From: Bacteroidota bacterium
Lineage (GTDB): Bacteria; Bacteroidota; Bacteroidia; Bacteroidales; JAAUTT01
DNA: 64,000 bases
Assembly: GCA_030706405.1 (NCBI GenBank)
Contig: JAUZOO010000017.1
Span: 1-64,000, forward strand
Direction: 5' to 3'
Shown: positions 25,427 through 34,869 of the stretch, piece by piece
Position numbering within the stretch: position 1 is the stretch's first letter
Layout of the letters: each line of letters begins with the position of its first letter
The notes under the pieces: model-generated
Database searches by the model: none
What the model was told of the DNA's origin: nothing
Seen by the model: the letters and a program-made list of their open reading frames with translations, nothing else
Made by a program: the position numbers and the translations under genes

Positions 25427-26965
25427 TTAAATCTTAACCAGTTCGATACCGCGGCTTTTGCCTAAGTTGCGGCTATATTTTTTGTCTTTGGCATTGTTCC
25501 AGTGCTCCATCACCCCAAGACTGGTACATTTTACGCCGTCGTGTTCCGGATCGTAGAACGTTTTTGAGGGTGGATTGTCGGCCTGAGCTGCTTCGATAAG
25601 ATATTGATCGCTATAATTCATGTCACGGGCATCGGGCCACTCGCTTTTGAGGAAGTCGAGACAAACAGCATCAACGGCAACCATATCCTGCGAGGCAAAC
25701 AAGCTGCACGGCCAGTTATTATTAAAAGGCGGCATGTTCCATTTAGGCCCGGGAGCTCCGTTTACAAGTTTAGAACCAATTAAGCCATCCACAAGAAACA
25801 ACATCGTTTTTTCGCCCATATGTTTATGCCCCATAAAATCGACAAACGTCATGTATTTAGGTTTTCCGTTCCTATCCTGATCAAAATTATTGTGGGCATT
25901 CTGTCGCCAATCGTTGTTGATGCTGGTTACGCCGTAGAAATTCTTCGCGCAAAGCGTTACTCCCTGACCAACGTGCCCCTTTAAAAGTGCGAGGTTGATG
26001 AGATAATCGGCCTCAACGATACAGGTGGCAAGGCCGCGGGCGAGTTTCCCGTTATTGGCCGAGTAATGAATGGCTGTATCGACATAGGTTGATTTTACAC
26101 GACCCTGGCCACCAATATTATCTACCAAAACTACATCGGGAAATGCGGTGTGAACTTTGTTATAAACATTGTCGGATATAAAACGACTGGGTTCGGCAAC
26201 TGTAATATTCTTCTGCGGGACCCGGGCTTCGTTAACCAAACTAGCCACTATTGCTAACACCATTTGCGGAGAAGCATTTATTTCGTCGGAATTGGCATGC
26301 GCGGTATTATTGTTTTCGTTTATCTTAATTGCAATCTTTTGGCCGGCTTGATAACCCAGAGCTTTGCCTTTTTTAACCTTATTGAAATAAACAAACAAGG
26401 CTTCCCAGGCTTTGGCTTCCGTTTTTTTACCGGTAAGTGTCATAAGCGTTTGAGAGAGCATCTTAGTTGCACCATCCTGCGAGATGTTGGAATCGTCGTA
26501 CCACTTTCCGTTATTTCCATCCCATTTGGTTACGCCCGGCATATAGGACCATACAACTCTTCCCGGGAAAATTCCGCGTTCCTTACCAACAGGCATATTG
26601 GCGCCAAGTAAATTCTTCGTAGCAGTCTGTGCAAAAACTTTTTCAGTTTTCTGGCTCAGGAATGCCAAAGTTGCAATAATAGTAACAGCCACGAAAAATG
26701 AACCATATACAAACCTGCGCTGACGAAACAGCTGTTTCATCTTAACAAATGAAACGACGGTACCGAACAAGGTGAGCAAATAAACAACAAAGCCTGACAT
26801 TACCGGGGCCGCGGCCTGCATACACGGATAAGTGGCCCGCTGTGGCTTGGGTATAACCCGTACAAGGAACCAAACAGTGCTCGATATCCCAAGGGCAATA
26901 AAAACAATTTTAGCAACAACCCGTTTGCCCAAAAATTGTTTACATCTGGCAAGTATACTTCTCAT
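25427..26965 (-). CDS. Membrane-anchored DUF362 domain protein
   Basis: The protein has 512 residues from the ATG at 26965 (MRSILARCKQFLGKR); the open frame extends 50 codons upstream but that part is unlike the family. Two or three hydrophobic segments lie within the first 120 residues. The DUF362 domain follows (about 165-470): QKIAIKINENNN, SPQMVLAIVASLV, NITVAEPSRFISDNVY, AKNFYGVTSINNDWRQNAHN, LFLVDGLIGS and ASQDMVAVDAVCLDFLKSEW. Many DUF362 proteins carry 4Fe-4S ferredoxin motifs; I see none here. The role is unknown. It is a single gene with a strong terminator. Confidence 0.82.
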   Translation of the reverse strand: MRSILARCKQFLGKRVVAKIVFIALGISSTVWFLVRVIPKPQRATYPCMQAAAPVMSGFVVYLLTLFGTVVSFVKMKQLFRQRRFVYGSFFVAVTIIATLAFLSQKTEKVFAQTATKNLLGANMPVGKERGIFPGRVVWSYMPGVTKWDGNNGKWYDDSNISQDGATKMLSQTLMTLTGKKTEAKAWEALFVYFNKVKKGKALGYQAGQKIAIKINENNNTAHANSDEINASPQMVLAIVASLVNEARVPQKNITVAEPSRFISDNVYNKVHTAFPDVVLVDNIGGQGRVKSTYVDTAIHYSANNGKLARGLATCIVEADYLINLALLKGHVGQGVTLCAKNFYGVTSINNDWRQNAHNNFDQDRNGKPKYMTFVDFMGHKHMGEKTMLFLVDGLIGSKLVNGAPGPKWNMPPFNNNWPCSLFASQDMVAVDAVCLDFLKSEWPDARDMNYSDQYLIEAAQADNPPSKTFYDPEHDGVKCTSLGVMEHWNNAKDKKYSRNLGKSRGIELVKI

Positions 26966-27254
26966 AAATAAGTAATTGTTAATAGTTATTTCGCAAAAGT
27001 AAGAAAAACGATAACCAGAATATAATCCGCGTGGAGAAACTTTAAACCAATTATTTAATTGTACAATTGCCTGGGATAAAGAGCAAGTTGCTTGTGGTAA
27101 ACTATAACTTGGCAAGTTTATACTTTAGGATTGCTGTGGGAAAAAGCAGGATGTCTGATATGAACTATAAATCGCGTGATTTGAAGTTTAGGATTATCGT
27201 GAATGTATTGCAGGTTACCTTGCTTCTTCTTTTTACCTAAATAGACTGACAAAG

Positions 27255-27379
27255 CGAATGCTTAGCCAAACAATTATTTGAATTTGTGTAATTTATTCGG
27301 CTTTGCATTCGTAAGGTCGGATTATGTTTATAGCTTTTGCCATATAGCTGTAATTGCAGCGTTTGTTTAGCCAAACAAT
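27255..27379. repeat. Direct and inverted short repeats in the 26966-27382 gap
   Basis: TTAGCCAAACAAT occurs at 27262-27274 and 27367-27379. CGAATGCTTAGCC (27255-27267) is an imperfect inverted repeat of GGCTTTGCATTCG (27299-27311), 11 of 13. No gene is visible in this 417-bp gap, which holds the promoter of the DUF362 gene and the end of the aminopeptidase gene. Confidence 0.4.
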
Positions 27380-27382
27380 CCC

Positions 27383-28672
27383 TTATTTTTTACCCGCATT
27401 CATCAAATCTTCGATCTCTTCAATTTCCATGGGGATGTGTTTCATCAAATCTATCGGAGCTTCTTCGGTAATGAGGATATCGTTTTCGATGCGGATGCCG
27501 ATGCCTTCTTCGCGTACGTAGATGCCGGGTTCGCAGGTTACAACCATACCCGATTCGAACGTTTCCAGCCGGTTGCCAACATCGTGCACGTCGAGACCCA
27601 TAAAATGACTGATGCCGTGCATGAAATATTGCGTGTACAAAGGATTTTCGGGGTCCTGACGGTGCAGGTCTTCCATGGAATACAAGCCAAGGTTCACATG
27701 TTCTTCTTCCCAAAGTTTTCCCACCTGTTTATTGATGATGGTGATGGAGGTTCCTTTAATCATCATCTCGCGGGTTTTGTTAAACACGTTGAGTACGGAT
27801 TGGTACAGTTGTTTCTGCCGTTTGGTAAACCGTCCGTTAACAGGAATGGTTCGTGAACAGTCCGAAGCGTAATTGGAGAATTCGGCACCAAAGTCGAGCA
27901 GCAGCAGATCGCCATCCTTACAAACATTGCGGTTGTTCACGTAATGAAGGATACAGGCGTTCTCGCCCGATGCAACGATGGGGTGAAAGGCATGCCCCGT
28001 TGCTCCGTGGCGGCGAAATTCGTAGCTCAGCTCGGCTTCCACCTCAAATTCGTGCATGCCGGGTTTAAGGGTTTTTAAAACGCGGTCGAAAGCTTTGCCG
28101 GTTATCTCGCAGGCATGGTAAATAATCTTAATTTCTTCGGGTTCTTTCGCCAGGCGGAGGCTGGTCATGAGTGGGGCCAGTCGTGCCAGTCGGTGCAGTG
28201 GATAGTTCTTCTGAACTTTCTGCGTGAACCGGGCTTCGCGCGATTTTACGTCGGTAACAAAGCGGGGATTCTCGTATTGGTTAAGATAAATATCTTCCGA
28301 AACGTAAACCATCTCGTCAAACATTCGGTCAAAATCTTCGATCCAAAGGATGTTTTTAATGCCCGATATTTCCGTGGCTTCCGATTTGGTGAGCCGTTTT
28401 CCGTACCAAGTTTCGGTCAACTGGTTTGGTTTTTCAATAAAAAGTATCTCGCGGCGGTTAGCCATCGGGTGATTAGGACAAAGTATCAGTATTGTCAGTG
28501 CCTGATCTATCCCGGTAAGATAAAATAAATCGGAGTTTTGACGGAAAGGAAAAAACTGGTCGCCGTTGCGGGGCATTTCGTCGTTTGAATGGATTATGGC
28601 TACCGAATTTTTGGCAAGTGCCTTATTTAGTTTGCTTCTGTTATGCTCGAATAATCGCTCGGGGAGTATCAT
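27383..28672 (-). CDS. Aminopeptidase P family protein (M24B)
   Basis: The protein has 429 residues. It removes N-terminal residues preceding proline in the cytosol. An AMP_N domain (about 1-130, with GDQFFPFRQNSDLFYLTGI) precedes the pita-bread catalytic domain. The dimetal ligands are visible in order: Asp in LLLLDFGAE, Asp in ASDCSRTIP, His in HGISHFMGLDVHD, Glu in CEPGIY and Glu in IRIENDILI. Length fits the E. coli PepP class (about 440). The divergent neighbour is sdhC; a second, different aminopeptidase P lies after sdhB at 32349. No signal peptide. The assignment is firm; substrate preference is not. Confidence 0.92.
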   Translation of the reverse strand: MILPERLFEHNRSKLNKALAKNSVAIIHSNDEMPRNGDQFFPFRQNSDLFYLTGIDQALTILILCPNHPMANRREILFIEKPNQLTETWYGKRLTKSEATEISGIKNILWIEDFDRMFDEMVYVSEDIYLNQYENPRFVTDVKSREARFTQKVQKNYPLHRLARLAPLMTSLRLAKEPEEIKIIYHACEITGKAFDRVLKTLKPGMHEFEVEAELSYEFRRHGATGHAFHPIVASGENACILHYVNNRNVCKDGDLLLLDFGAEFSNYASDCSRTIPVNGRFTKRQKQLYQSVLNVFNKTREMMIKGTSITIINKQVGKLWEEEHVNLGLYSMEDLHRQDPENPLYTQYFMHGISHFMGLDVHDVGNRLETFESGMVVTCEPGIYVREEGIGIRIENDILITEEAPIDLMKHIPMEIEEIEDLMNAGKK

Positions 28673-28724
28673 TATTATTGCAGATTAGAATGGTTTTAAA
28701 TTACTGTGAAAACTTTCACAAAGG

Positions 28725-28756
28725 TTTGCAAAAAGTTTGTCAAGCAACTACATTTG
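28725..28756 (+). promoter_or_regulatory. Promoter of sdhCAB (TTTG - 20 bp - TACATTTG)
   Basis: TTTG at 28725-28728 and TACATTTG at 28749-28756 match the Bacteroidota -33 and -7 boxes with 20-bp spacing. The predicted start is near 28763, giving a leader of about 57 nt before the sdhC ATG at 28820. Confidence 0.6.
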
Positions 28757-28819
28757 CGTTTTAAATTTTTTTCGCATACAAATTGCAATATAATTAACTT
28801 ACATTAAAATAGCGTTTAT

Positions 28820-29494
28820 ATGAGTAACATTTTTTGTTCATCGATTGGTAAAAAACTGCTGATGTCTCTGGCGGGGATTTTTCTATGTGTATTCCTGCTG
28901 GTACACCTTGGCATAAACCTGATGCTCCTTCGTAACGATGGGGGTGAAGTTTTCAAGTTGTGTGTTGAATTTATGACTACCAACATCTTGATTAAGATTG
29001 TAGAGCCTGTTTTATTTTTAGCATTTTTGATACACATGATCTGGGCTGCGATCCTTCAGGTTCAGAACTGGATGGCCCGTCCGAGCAAATATGCTGTGAC
29101 TAACCATTCGCAAAGCTCGTTTTTTTCGAAGTATATGATTCATACCGGTATTATTATCTTCGCTTTTCTTGTACTTCACTTCGTGAATTTCTATTTCGTT
29201 AAACTTGGATTGACTAGTCCTGCCCAGGGCGTTAACCCGGTTGAAGGCGAACATGATTTCTACAACATGGCTATCAACCTGTTTACACAACCGGTATATT
29301 CGGTAATTTATATTGCATTCTTTATTTTCCTTGGTTTCCATTTTAACCATGCTTTCCAGAGTGCTTTCCAAACATTTGGACTTAACCATAAAAAATACAC
29401 TCCGGCTATCAAATTTATCGGCCTTGCCTATTCAATTTTAGTACCTGCCGGTTTTGCTATCATTCCCATTTATTTCATGTTTTTCTGGAAATAA
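28820..29494 (+). CDS. sdhC: Succinate dehydrogenase / fumarate reductase cytochrome b558 subunit
   Basis: The protein has 224 residues with five predicted membrane helices (about 13-33, 55-80, 103-123, 150-172, 196-220). It is the single-subunit diheme type (b558 family) that anchors the complex and passes electrons between the quinone pool and the Fe-S subunit. Candidate heme-ligand His residues lie in the helices (LLVHLGIN, FLIHMIW, LHFVNFY, GFHFNHAF). It opens the sdhCAB operon, 32 bp before sdhA. In Bacteroidota this complex may run in either direction; the sequence does not decide. Confidence 0.93.
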   Translation: MSNIFCSSIGKKLLMSLAGIFLCVFLLVHLGINLMLLRNDGGEVFKLCVEFMTTNILIKIVEPVLFLAFLIHMIWAAILQVQNWMARPSKYAVTNHSQSSFFSKYMIHTGIIIFAFLVLHFVNFYFVKLGLTSPAQGVNPVEGEHDFYNMAINLFTQPVYSVIYIAFFIFLGFHFNHAFQSAFQTFGLNHKKYTPAIKFIGLAYSILVPAGFAIIPIYFMFFWK

Positions 29495-29526
29495 ATTAGT
29501 AATCGAAACTATTTAGAATATTTGAT

Positions 29527-31464
29527 ATGACAGTTTTAAATTCAAAAATACCTCAGGGTCCCGTCTCCGAAAAATGGACGTATTATAAGGCCCACCAGAA
29601 TCTGGTAAACCCTGCCAATAAACGTAAACTCGATATTATTGTAGTAGGAACTGGCCTTGCCGGAGCTTCGGCTGCTGCCAGCCTTGGTGAACTCGGTTTT
29701 AATGTAAAGATTTTTTGTTATCAGGATAGCCCCCGTCGTGCGCATAGTATCGCTGCACAAGGTGGTATCAATGCTGCTAAAAACTATCAGAACGACGGCG
29801 ACTCTGTTTACCGTTTGTTTTATGATACTATCAAAGGAGGTGACTACCGTGCCCGCGAAGCTAATGTACACCGTTTGGCCGAAGTAAGTAACAACATCAT
29901 CGACCAATGTGTTGCACAGGGCGTTCCTTTTGCCCGCGATTACGGCGGATTGCTCGACAACCGTTCTTTTGGTGGTGCTCAGGTTTCGCGTACATTCTAT
30001 GCCCGCGGTCAAACCGGACAGCAGTTACTTTTGGGTGCGTATAGCGCATTAAGCCGTCAGATTAAGAAAGGTACTGTTAAAATGTACAACCGTACCGAAA
30101 TGCTCGACGTTGTTATTGTTGACGGTAAAGCCCGTGGTATCATAACCCGCGACTTAACTACCGGAAAAATTGAACGTCACTTCGGCCACGCTGTAGTATT
30201 GGGAACTGGTGGATACGGAAACGTGTTCTTCCTTTCAACCAATGCAATGGGTTCGAACGGTAGCGCTGCATGGCAGGTTTACAAACGTGGTGCTTGCATG
30301 GCAAACCCTTGTTTCACCCAAATTCACCCGACTTGTATCCCGGTTCACGGCGATTACCAGTCAAAACTTACCCTTATGTCCGAATCGTTACGTAACGACG
30401 GTCGTATCTGGGTTCCGAAGAAAAAAGAAGATGCAGAAGCTATCCGTGCCGGTAAACTGAAGCCTACTCAAATAAAAGAAGAAGACCGCGACTACTATCT
30501 CGAACGTCGTTACCCGGCTTTCGGGAATTTAGTACCGCGTGACGTTGCTTCGCGTGCAGCTAAAGAACGTTGCGATGCAGGGTTTGGCGTAGGTTCGGGA
30601 TTGGCCGTTTACCTCGACTTCTCTTCTGCCATTGAACGTCTGGGCAAAAATGTTATCGAACAACGCTACGGTAACCTCTTCCAGATGTACGAAAAAATCG
30701 TTGACGAGAATCCATACGAAACTCCGATGATGATTTATCCTGCGGTTCATTACACTATGGGTGGTATTTGGGTCGATTACGAACTTCAAACCACTATCCC
30801 CGGCTTGTTCGCAACCGGTGAAGCCAACTTCTCCGATCACGGTGCTAACCGTCTTGGAGCTTCGGCTTTGATGCAGGGTTTGGCCGACGGTTATTTCGTA
30901 TTGCCATACACTATTCAGAATTATCTTTCTGCAGACATTCGTACTCCTCGTATGAGTACCGACCTCGCTCCGTTTGCCGAAGCTGAAAAGAATGTTCAGG
31001 ATAAGATTAACCGTTTGATGAGCATTCAGGGTAAAAACTCTGTTGACAGCTTCCACAAACGTCTTGGCCACATCATGTGGGAAAAAGTAGGGATGGCTCG
31101 TACCAAAGAAAGCTGTACTGCTGCTATTTCCGAAATCAAGGCTTTACGCCAAGAGTTCTGGAAAGACGTTCGTGTTACAGGTTCAGCAACTGAGTTTAAT
31201 CCTGAACTGGAAAAGGCGCTTCGTGTTGCCGACTTCCTCGAACTGGGTGAATTGATGGCTAAAGATGCCCTTAACCGCGAAGAATCTTGTGGTGGTCACT
31301 TCCGTGAAGAATATCAAACCGCTGAAGGAGAAGCCGATCGTCAGGATGATAAGTTCATGTACGTAGCTGCTTGGGAATACCAGGGCGACGGCAAAGAACC
31401 TATCCTGAACAAGGAACCGCTGGTTTACGAAAACATCAAGGTTGCTCAACGTAATTATAAATAA
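29527..31464 (+). CDS. sdhA: Succinate dehydrogenase / fumarate reductase flavoprotein subunit
   Basis: The protein has 645 residues. It is the catalytic subunit that interconverts succinate and fumarate using covalently bound FAD. The FAD-binding GxGxxG is in [14 protein letters not shown] (about 37-50). H73 in [10 protein letters not shown] is the expected site of covalent flavin attachment. Substrate-binding elements include HYTMGG (His, about residue 412) and the [10 protein letters not shown] segment (about 443-452). Length fits the non-classical b558-type enzymes (about 640). It is between sdhC and sdhB, with the curious heptamer hairpin after it. Confidence 0.95.
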   Translation: MTVLNSKIPQGPVSEKWTYYKAHQNLVNPANKRKLDIIVVGTGLAGASAAASLGELGFNVKIFCYQDSPRRAHSIAAQGGINAAKNYQNDGDSVYRLFYDTIKGGDYRAREANVHRLAEVSNNIIDQCVAQGVPFARDYGGLLDNRSFGGAQVSRTFYARGQTGQQLLLGAYSALSRQIKKGTVKMYNRTEMLDVVIVDGKARGIITRDLTTGKIERHFGHAVVLGTGGYGNVFFLSTNAMGSNGSAAWQVYKRGACMANPCFTQIHPTCIPVHGDYQSKLTLMSESLRNDGRIWVPKKKEDAEAIRAGKLKPTQIKEEDRDYYLERRYPAFGNLVPRDVASRAAKERCDAGFGVGSGLAVYLDFSSAIERLGKNVIEQRYGNLFQMYEKIVDENPYETPMMIYPAVHYTMGGIWVDYELQTTIPGLFATGEANFSDHGANRLGASALMQGLADGYFVLPYTIQNYLSADIRTPRMSTDLAPFAEAEKNVQDKINRLMSIQGKNSVDSFHKRLGHIMWEKVGMARTKESCTAAISEIKALRQEFWKDVRVTGSATEFNPELEKALRVADFLELGELMAKDALNREESCGGHFREEYQTAEGEADRQDDKFMYVAAWEYQGDGKEPILNKEPLVYENIKVAQRNYK

Positions 31465-31468
31465 TATT

Positions 31469-31547
31469 AGAACCAGGAACCAAGTATCAAGAACTAAGAT
31501 TTATACGGTCAATTGGACATGAATCTTAGCTCTTGGGTCTTGGCTCT
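31469..31547. repeat. Inverted heptamer repeat hairpin between sdhA and sdhB
   Basis: The left arm (31469-31502) reads as heptamers AGAACCA, GGAACCA, AGTATCA, AGAACTA, AGATT. The right arm (31522-31547), reverse complemented, reads AGAGCCA, AGACCCA, AGAGCTA, AGATT. So four heptamers face three across a 19-nt loop. It occupies almost the whole 97-bp sdhA-sdhB gap. Confidence 0.75.
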
Positions 31548-31561
31548 AAAAAATAATTAGT

Positions 31562-32302
31562 ATGGACTTTACATTAAAAATCTGGAGACAGGACGGCCCC
31601 GAAGCAAAGGGTAAATTTGTCACCTATCAAATTAAAAATATATCGCACGATTGTTCTTTCCTCGAGATGCTCGACCAGTTAAATGAACAACTCGTTGATA
31701 AGATTGAAAAACCGGTTTGCTTCGACCACGACTGTCGCGAAGGTATCTGCGGTATGTGCAGCCTTTACATCAATGGTCGCCCGCACGGTAACGACAGTGG
31801 TATTACCACCTGCCAGTTGCACATGCGTAAATTTAAAGATGGCGATACCATCGTAATTGAACCATGGCGTGCAAAAGCATTCCCTATCATCAAGGACTTG
31901 GTGGTAAGCCGTACCGCTTTTGATAAGATTATCCAGGAAGGTGGATATGTTTCGATTAACACCGGAGGCGTCCCTGATGGTAATGCCATTGCAATTTCTA
32001 AGGTAGATTCCGATCTGGCTATGGATGCTGCTCAGTGCATCGGTTGCGGAGCTTGTGTTGCTGCATGTAAAAATGCTTCGGCCATGTTGTTCGTTTCTGC
32101 TAAAGTTTCTCAGTTTGCTTTATTGCCACAAGGTAAACCCGAAGCTAAAGAACGTGTTGAAAAGATGGTTGCCAAAATGGACGAACTTGGTTTCGGAAAC
32201 TGTACCAATACCGGTGCTTGCGAAGCTGAATGTCCAAAGGAAATTAAGCTTACCAACATTGCCCGTCTTAACCGCGAGTTTTATGCTGCAAAGTTAAGCT
32301 AA
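31562..32302 (+). CDS. sdhB: Succinate dehydrogenase / fumarate reductase iron-sulfur subunit
   Basis: The protein has 246 residues. It carries three clusters that wire the flavin to the heme: a [2Fe-2S] plant-type site (C58, C63, C66, C84 in [10 protein letters not shown] and TTCQLH), a [4Fe-4S] site ([13 protein letters not shown]) and a [3Fe-4S] site ([16 protein letters not shown]). It is the last gene of sdhCAB, followed 18 bp later by a clear terminator. The 97-bp gap to sdhA, filled by a heptamer hairpin, is wide for this operon and may adjust stoichiometry or mRNA stability. Confidence 0.95.
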   Translation: MDFTLKIWRQDGPEAKGKFVTYQIKNISHDCSFLEMLDQLNEQLVDKIEKPVCFDHDCREGICGMCSLYINGRPHGNDSGITTCQLHMRKFKDGDTIVIEPWRAKAFPIIKDLVVSRTAFDKIIQEGGYVSINTGGVPDGNAIAISKVDSDLAMDAAQCIGCGACVAACKNASAMLFVSAKVSQFALLPQGKPEAKERVEKMVAKMDELGFGNCTNTGACEAECPKEIKLTNIARLNREFYAAKLS

Positions 32303-32320
32303 GGCTTATCGCTATAAATG

Positions 32321-32350
32321 AAAAAGCTCCCGAAACCGGGAGCTTTTTTT
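32321..32350. terminator. Bidirectional terminator after sdhB
   Basis: Stem AAAAAGCTCCCG / CGGGAGCTTTTT with a 4-nt loop AAAC and T7 on the plus strand; the A-tract gives U-rich tails on the minus strand also. It serves sdhB (ends 32302) and the convergent aminopeptidase (ends 32349); its last two bases overlap the latter's stop codon. Confidence 0.9.
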
Positions 32351-33734
32351 ATGCCATTATGTTTTCAATTTCGTTTATCGTTTTTGGTATTGGTTTGCCC
32401 AGTATCCGGCAACCATTTTCGGTAACCAGAAGGTCGTCTTCGATACGGATGCCTCCAAAGTCTTTATAACTTTCTACGTTGTCATAATTGATGAAATTCG
32501 GAAACTTCTTTTCGTTTCTCCACTGGTCTATTAAAGCAGGGATGAAGTAAATTCCTGGTTCGTCGGTTAAAACATAACCAGACTCAGGTTTTTTGGCAAA
32601 ACGAAGGTAAGCAAGGCCAAACTGTTTGCTGCGGGTAACGGTCTCGTCATATCCAACCAGCGTTTCTCCCAATCCTTCCATGTCATGAACATCGAGGCCA
32701 AGCATGTGCCCCAAACCGTGGGGAAAGAAAAGGGCATGTGCGCCGGCTGCAACAGCTTCGTTGATATTGCCTTTCATCAAACCAAGGTCTTTTAATCCCG
32801 AAGCAATAGTTTTTGCGGCTTCCAAATGAACGTCGAGGTATGTTCTGTGAGGCGAAGTGAGTTCGATGGTTTTACGGTTGGCGGCCAAAACGATGTTATA
32901 GATATCTTTCTGGCGTTGGTCAAATCTTCCGCCAACGGGAATGGTGCGGGTGATATCGCTGGCATAAAGCGTCTCGGCTTCAGAGCCTGCATCGGTCAGC
33001 ATCAGGCGTCCTTTCTGTAAATAATTATTGTGATGATGGTTGTGAAGCGTTTCTCCGTTCATACTGAGGATAACCGGAAACGACACACCGTTACCATGCG
33101 AGAGGGCAATGCCTTCGATCGTTCCTGCAATTTCACGTTCCAAAATACCCGGACGTGCCATCTTCATGGCCGTGGTGTGCATCAGCCAGGCTACATCAAC
33201 CATCTTTTCTATTTCAAAAATCTCCCAGGAGTCTTTAACCGACCGGAGTTTGATAACAGCTTTAGTTAAAGGTGATGAAGCTTTTTCGGTAAGTTTTTCA
33301 GCCGCAATACCAAGAAGGCCTTGGAGTTGAAGAATACTTTCGCTCCGGTAAGGTGGGAGGAAATGAATGGTGCGCCCGCTCGTTTGAGCTTGTTTAATTG
33401 TCCTTAAAATATCTTTGGATGGGAAAGTGTGCGATATGCCTGTTTCCGAAGCTTTATCTTTTAATGATGGCTGGTAGCCCATCCAAATAATATCTTCCAT
33501 GTCGATATCGTCTCCAAAGAGATATTCGGTATTATTTTCAACGTCGATAATTCCTGTTAGGTTGGGTTCATTTAAGCCAAAGAAATACGAAAATGTGCTG
33601 TCCTGCCGGAACTGATAGGTGTTGGAGCTGTAATTATAAGGAACGTCAGTATTCCCTAAAAACAGGATTAATCCATCGGTAATCTGACTGCGAAGTTTGA
33701 GTCTTCTTTCTGCGAAAATATTGGAATGTAGCAT
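32349..33734 (-). CDS. Aminopeptidase P family protein (M24B), second paralogue
   Basis: The protein has 461 residues. It has the AMP_N domain (about 1-150, FRQDSTFSYFFGLNEPNLTG) and creatinase-fold catalytic domain. Metal ligands: Asp in LMLTDAGSEAETLYASDITRT (two Asp), His in FPHGLGHMLGLDVHDMEG, Glu in LTDEPGIYF and Glu in GGIRIEDDLLV. It differs in length and sequence from the protein at 27383, so it is not a recent duplication. It is probably cytosolic and involved in peptide turnover, which fits a peptide-using Bacteroidota. It is convergent with sdhB and shares its terminator. Confidence 0.92.
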   Translation of the reverse strand: MLHSNIFAERRLKLRSQITDGLILFLGNTDVPYNYSSNTYQFRQDSTFSYFFGLNEPNLTGIIDVENNTEYLFGDDIDMEDIIWMGYQPSLKDKASETGISHTFPSKDILRTIKQAQTSGRTIHFLPPYRSESILQLQGLLGIAAEKLTEKASSPLTKAVIKLRSVKDSWEIFEIEKMVDVAWLMHTTAMKMARPGILEREIAGTIEGIALSHGNGVSFPVILSMNGETLHNHHHNNYLQKGRLMLTDAGSEAETLYASDITRTIPVGGRFDQRQKDIYNIVLAANRKTIELTSPHRTYLDVHLEAAKTIASGLKDLGLMKGNINEAVAAGAHALFFPHGLGHMLGLDVHDMEGLGETLVGYDETVTRSKQFGLAYLRFAKKPESGYVLTDEPGIYFIPALIDQWRNEKKFPNFINYDNVESYKDFGGIRIEDDLLVTENGCRILGKPIPKTINEIENIMA

Positions 33735-33887
33735 GGTGCCGTTTTTTAAAATACTAAGGTATGTATTTTGTTTAATTCTGCGGAAAGTCTTTGTAGAACT
33801 TTAGATGTAGCTGATAGCTGATATTGCAAGCAGTTATAAATCAAAGGTAAGTACAGGCGCAGTGTTGGCGAATAGTATTTATTTCTT

Positions 33888-33895
33888 TATCTTTG
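33888..33895 (+). promoter_or_regulatory. Bacteroidota -7 element TATCTTTG
   Basis: TATCTTTG matches TAnnTTTG exactly, 53 bp before the ATG at 33949. TTGG at 33864-33867 is a partial -33 box. Confidence 0.5.
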
Positions 33896-33948
33896 TTTTC
33901 AATTCGCATCCGAATTAGGTTATCGATTAATAAATTAACACCAGAAAC

Positions 33949-34869
33949 ATGCCATACCGCCGTTTACCAAATACCGATGCTGCAAGGCTCAGGGCACTTA
34001 AAATCGCCTTTGTAAAGGGTAAGGAACTGCCTCCTTTTCAACTTGCATTCAGTCAGGCTACGTTTACCCGGTTGCAGACATTTCTGTCGCAATTTGAGCA
34101 TGCACAGCTTGTCCATAAGAGTGCGTTTAACAGTCAGATTAGTAAAAGCCAGCAATACATAAATTCGCTTAAAAAAGCCAAACTGTATATATCGCATTTT
34201 ATTCAGGTAATAAATATGGCTATTGCCCGTGGGGATATGCCTTCGAACGTCCGCTTGTTTTATGGATTGGATGGGTATGAGAATAAAGTTCCTTCCCTGA
34301 ATACCGAAGCCGAAGTAATAAAATGGGGCGAAGCTATCATTAACGGCGAAACTGAACGTACCCGTAAAGGTGCCGCACCGGTAACTAACCCAACGATTGC
34401 CCTTGTAAAAGTGAGGTTTGAAGATTTTAAGGAAACCTTTAATTTCCAGAAAACATTACAGAAAAACAATGCCCGTACCTTGCATGAATTGGCAAGACTA
34501 AGGAAAAACGCCGATGAACTGATTGTTACGATATGGAACGAGGTGGAAGAAACTTTTAAAGATTTGCCGGATAGCGAACGGCGTGAGAATGCTAAAGCCT
34601 ACGGCCTTGTTTATGTTTTTAGGAAAAGCGAGCTTAGAAAAGTTGCCGCGAATGCTTTTGAAGAAGAAGTTGAGGACGAAGATGTTATGCCTGAAATAAT
34701 TGAAGGTTTTAAACAGGAAGAATCAGTGTCTGAATCCGAGCCGGAACCAGAGCAGGAGGAATCCGGGAGTGTTGAAGCCGTAACTCCTGAACCAGAGAAA
34801 CCCAAGACTGTGAAATCACAGTCAAAGCCTAAAGGAAATTTTCCGATACAAACAGAACTTAACTTCTGA
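33949..34869 (+). CDS. Hypothetical protein with acidic Pro/Glu-rich tail
   Basis: The protein has 306 residues. I do not recognise the family. The N-terminus is basic (MPYRRLPNTDAARLRALK). A long helical region runs to about residue 225 (SKSQQYINSLKKAKLYISHFIQV; NARTLHELARLRKNADELIV). A low-complexity acidic tail follows (EEEVEDEDVMPE, then SESEPEPEQEE) and a basic end. No signal peptide or membrane helix. The last 11 bases overlap the convergent CPBP protease gene. A clean promoter element precedes it. Possibly a structural or nucleoid-linked protein; no function assigned. Confidence 0.65.
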   Translation: MPYRRLPNTDAARLRALKIAFVKGKELPPFQLAFSQATFTRLQTFLSQFEHAQLVHKSAFNSQISKSQQYINSLKKAKLYISHFIQVINMAIARGDMPSNVRLFYGLDGYENKVPSLNTEAEVIKWGEAIINGETERTRKGAAPVTNPTIALVKVRFEDFKETFNFQKTLQKNNARTLHELARLRKNADELIVTIWNEVEETFKDLPDSERRENAKAYGLVYVFRKSELRKVAANAFEEEVEDEDVMPEIIEGFKQEESVSESEPEPEQEESGSVEAVTPEPEKPKTVKSQSKPKGNFPIQTELNF

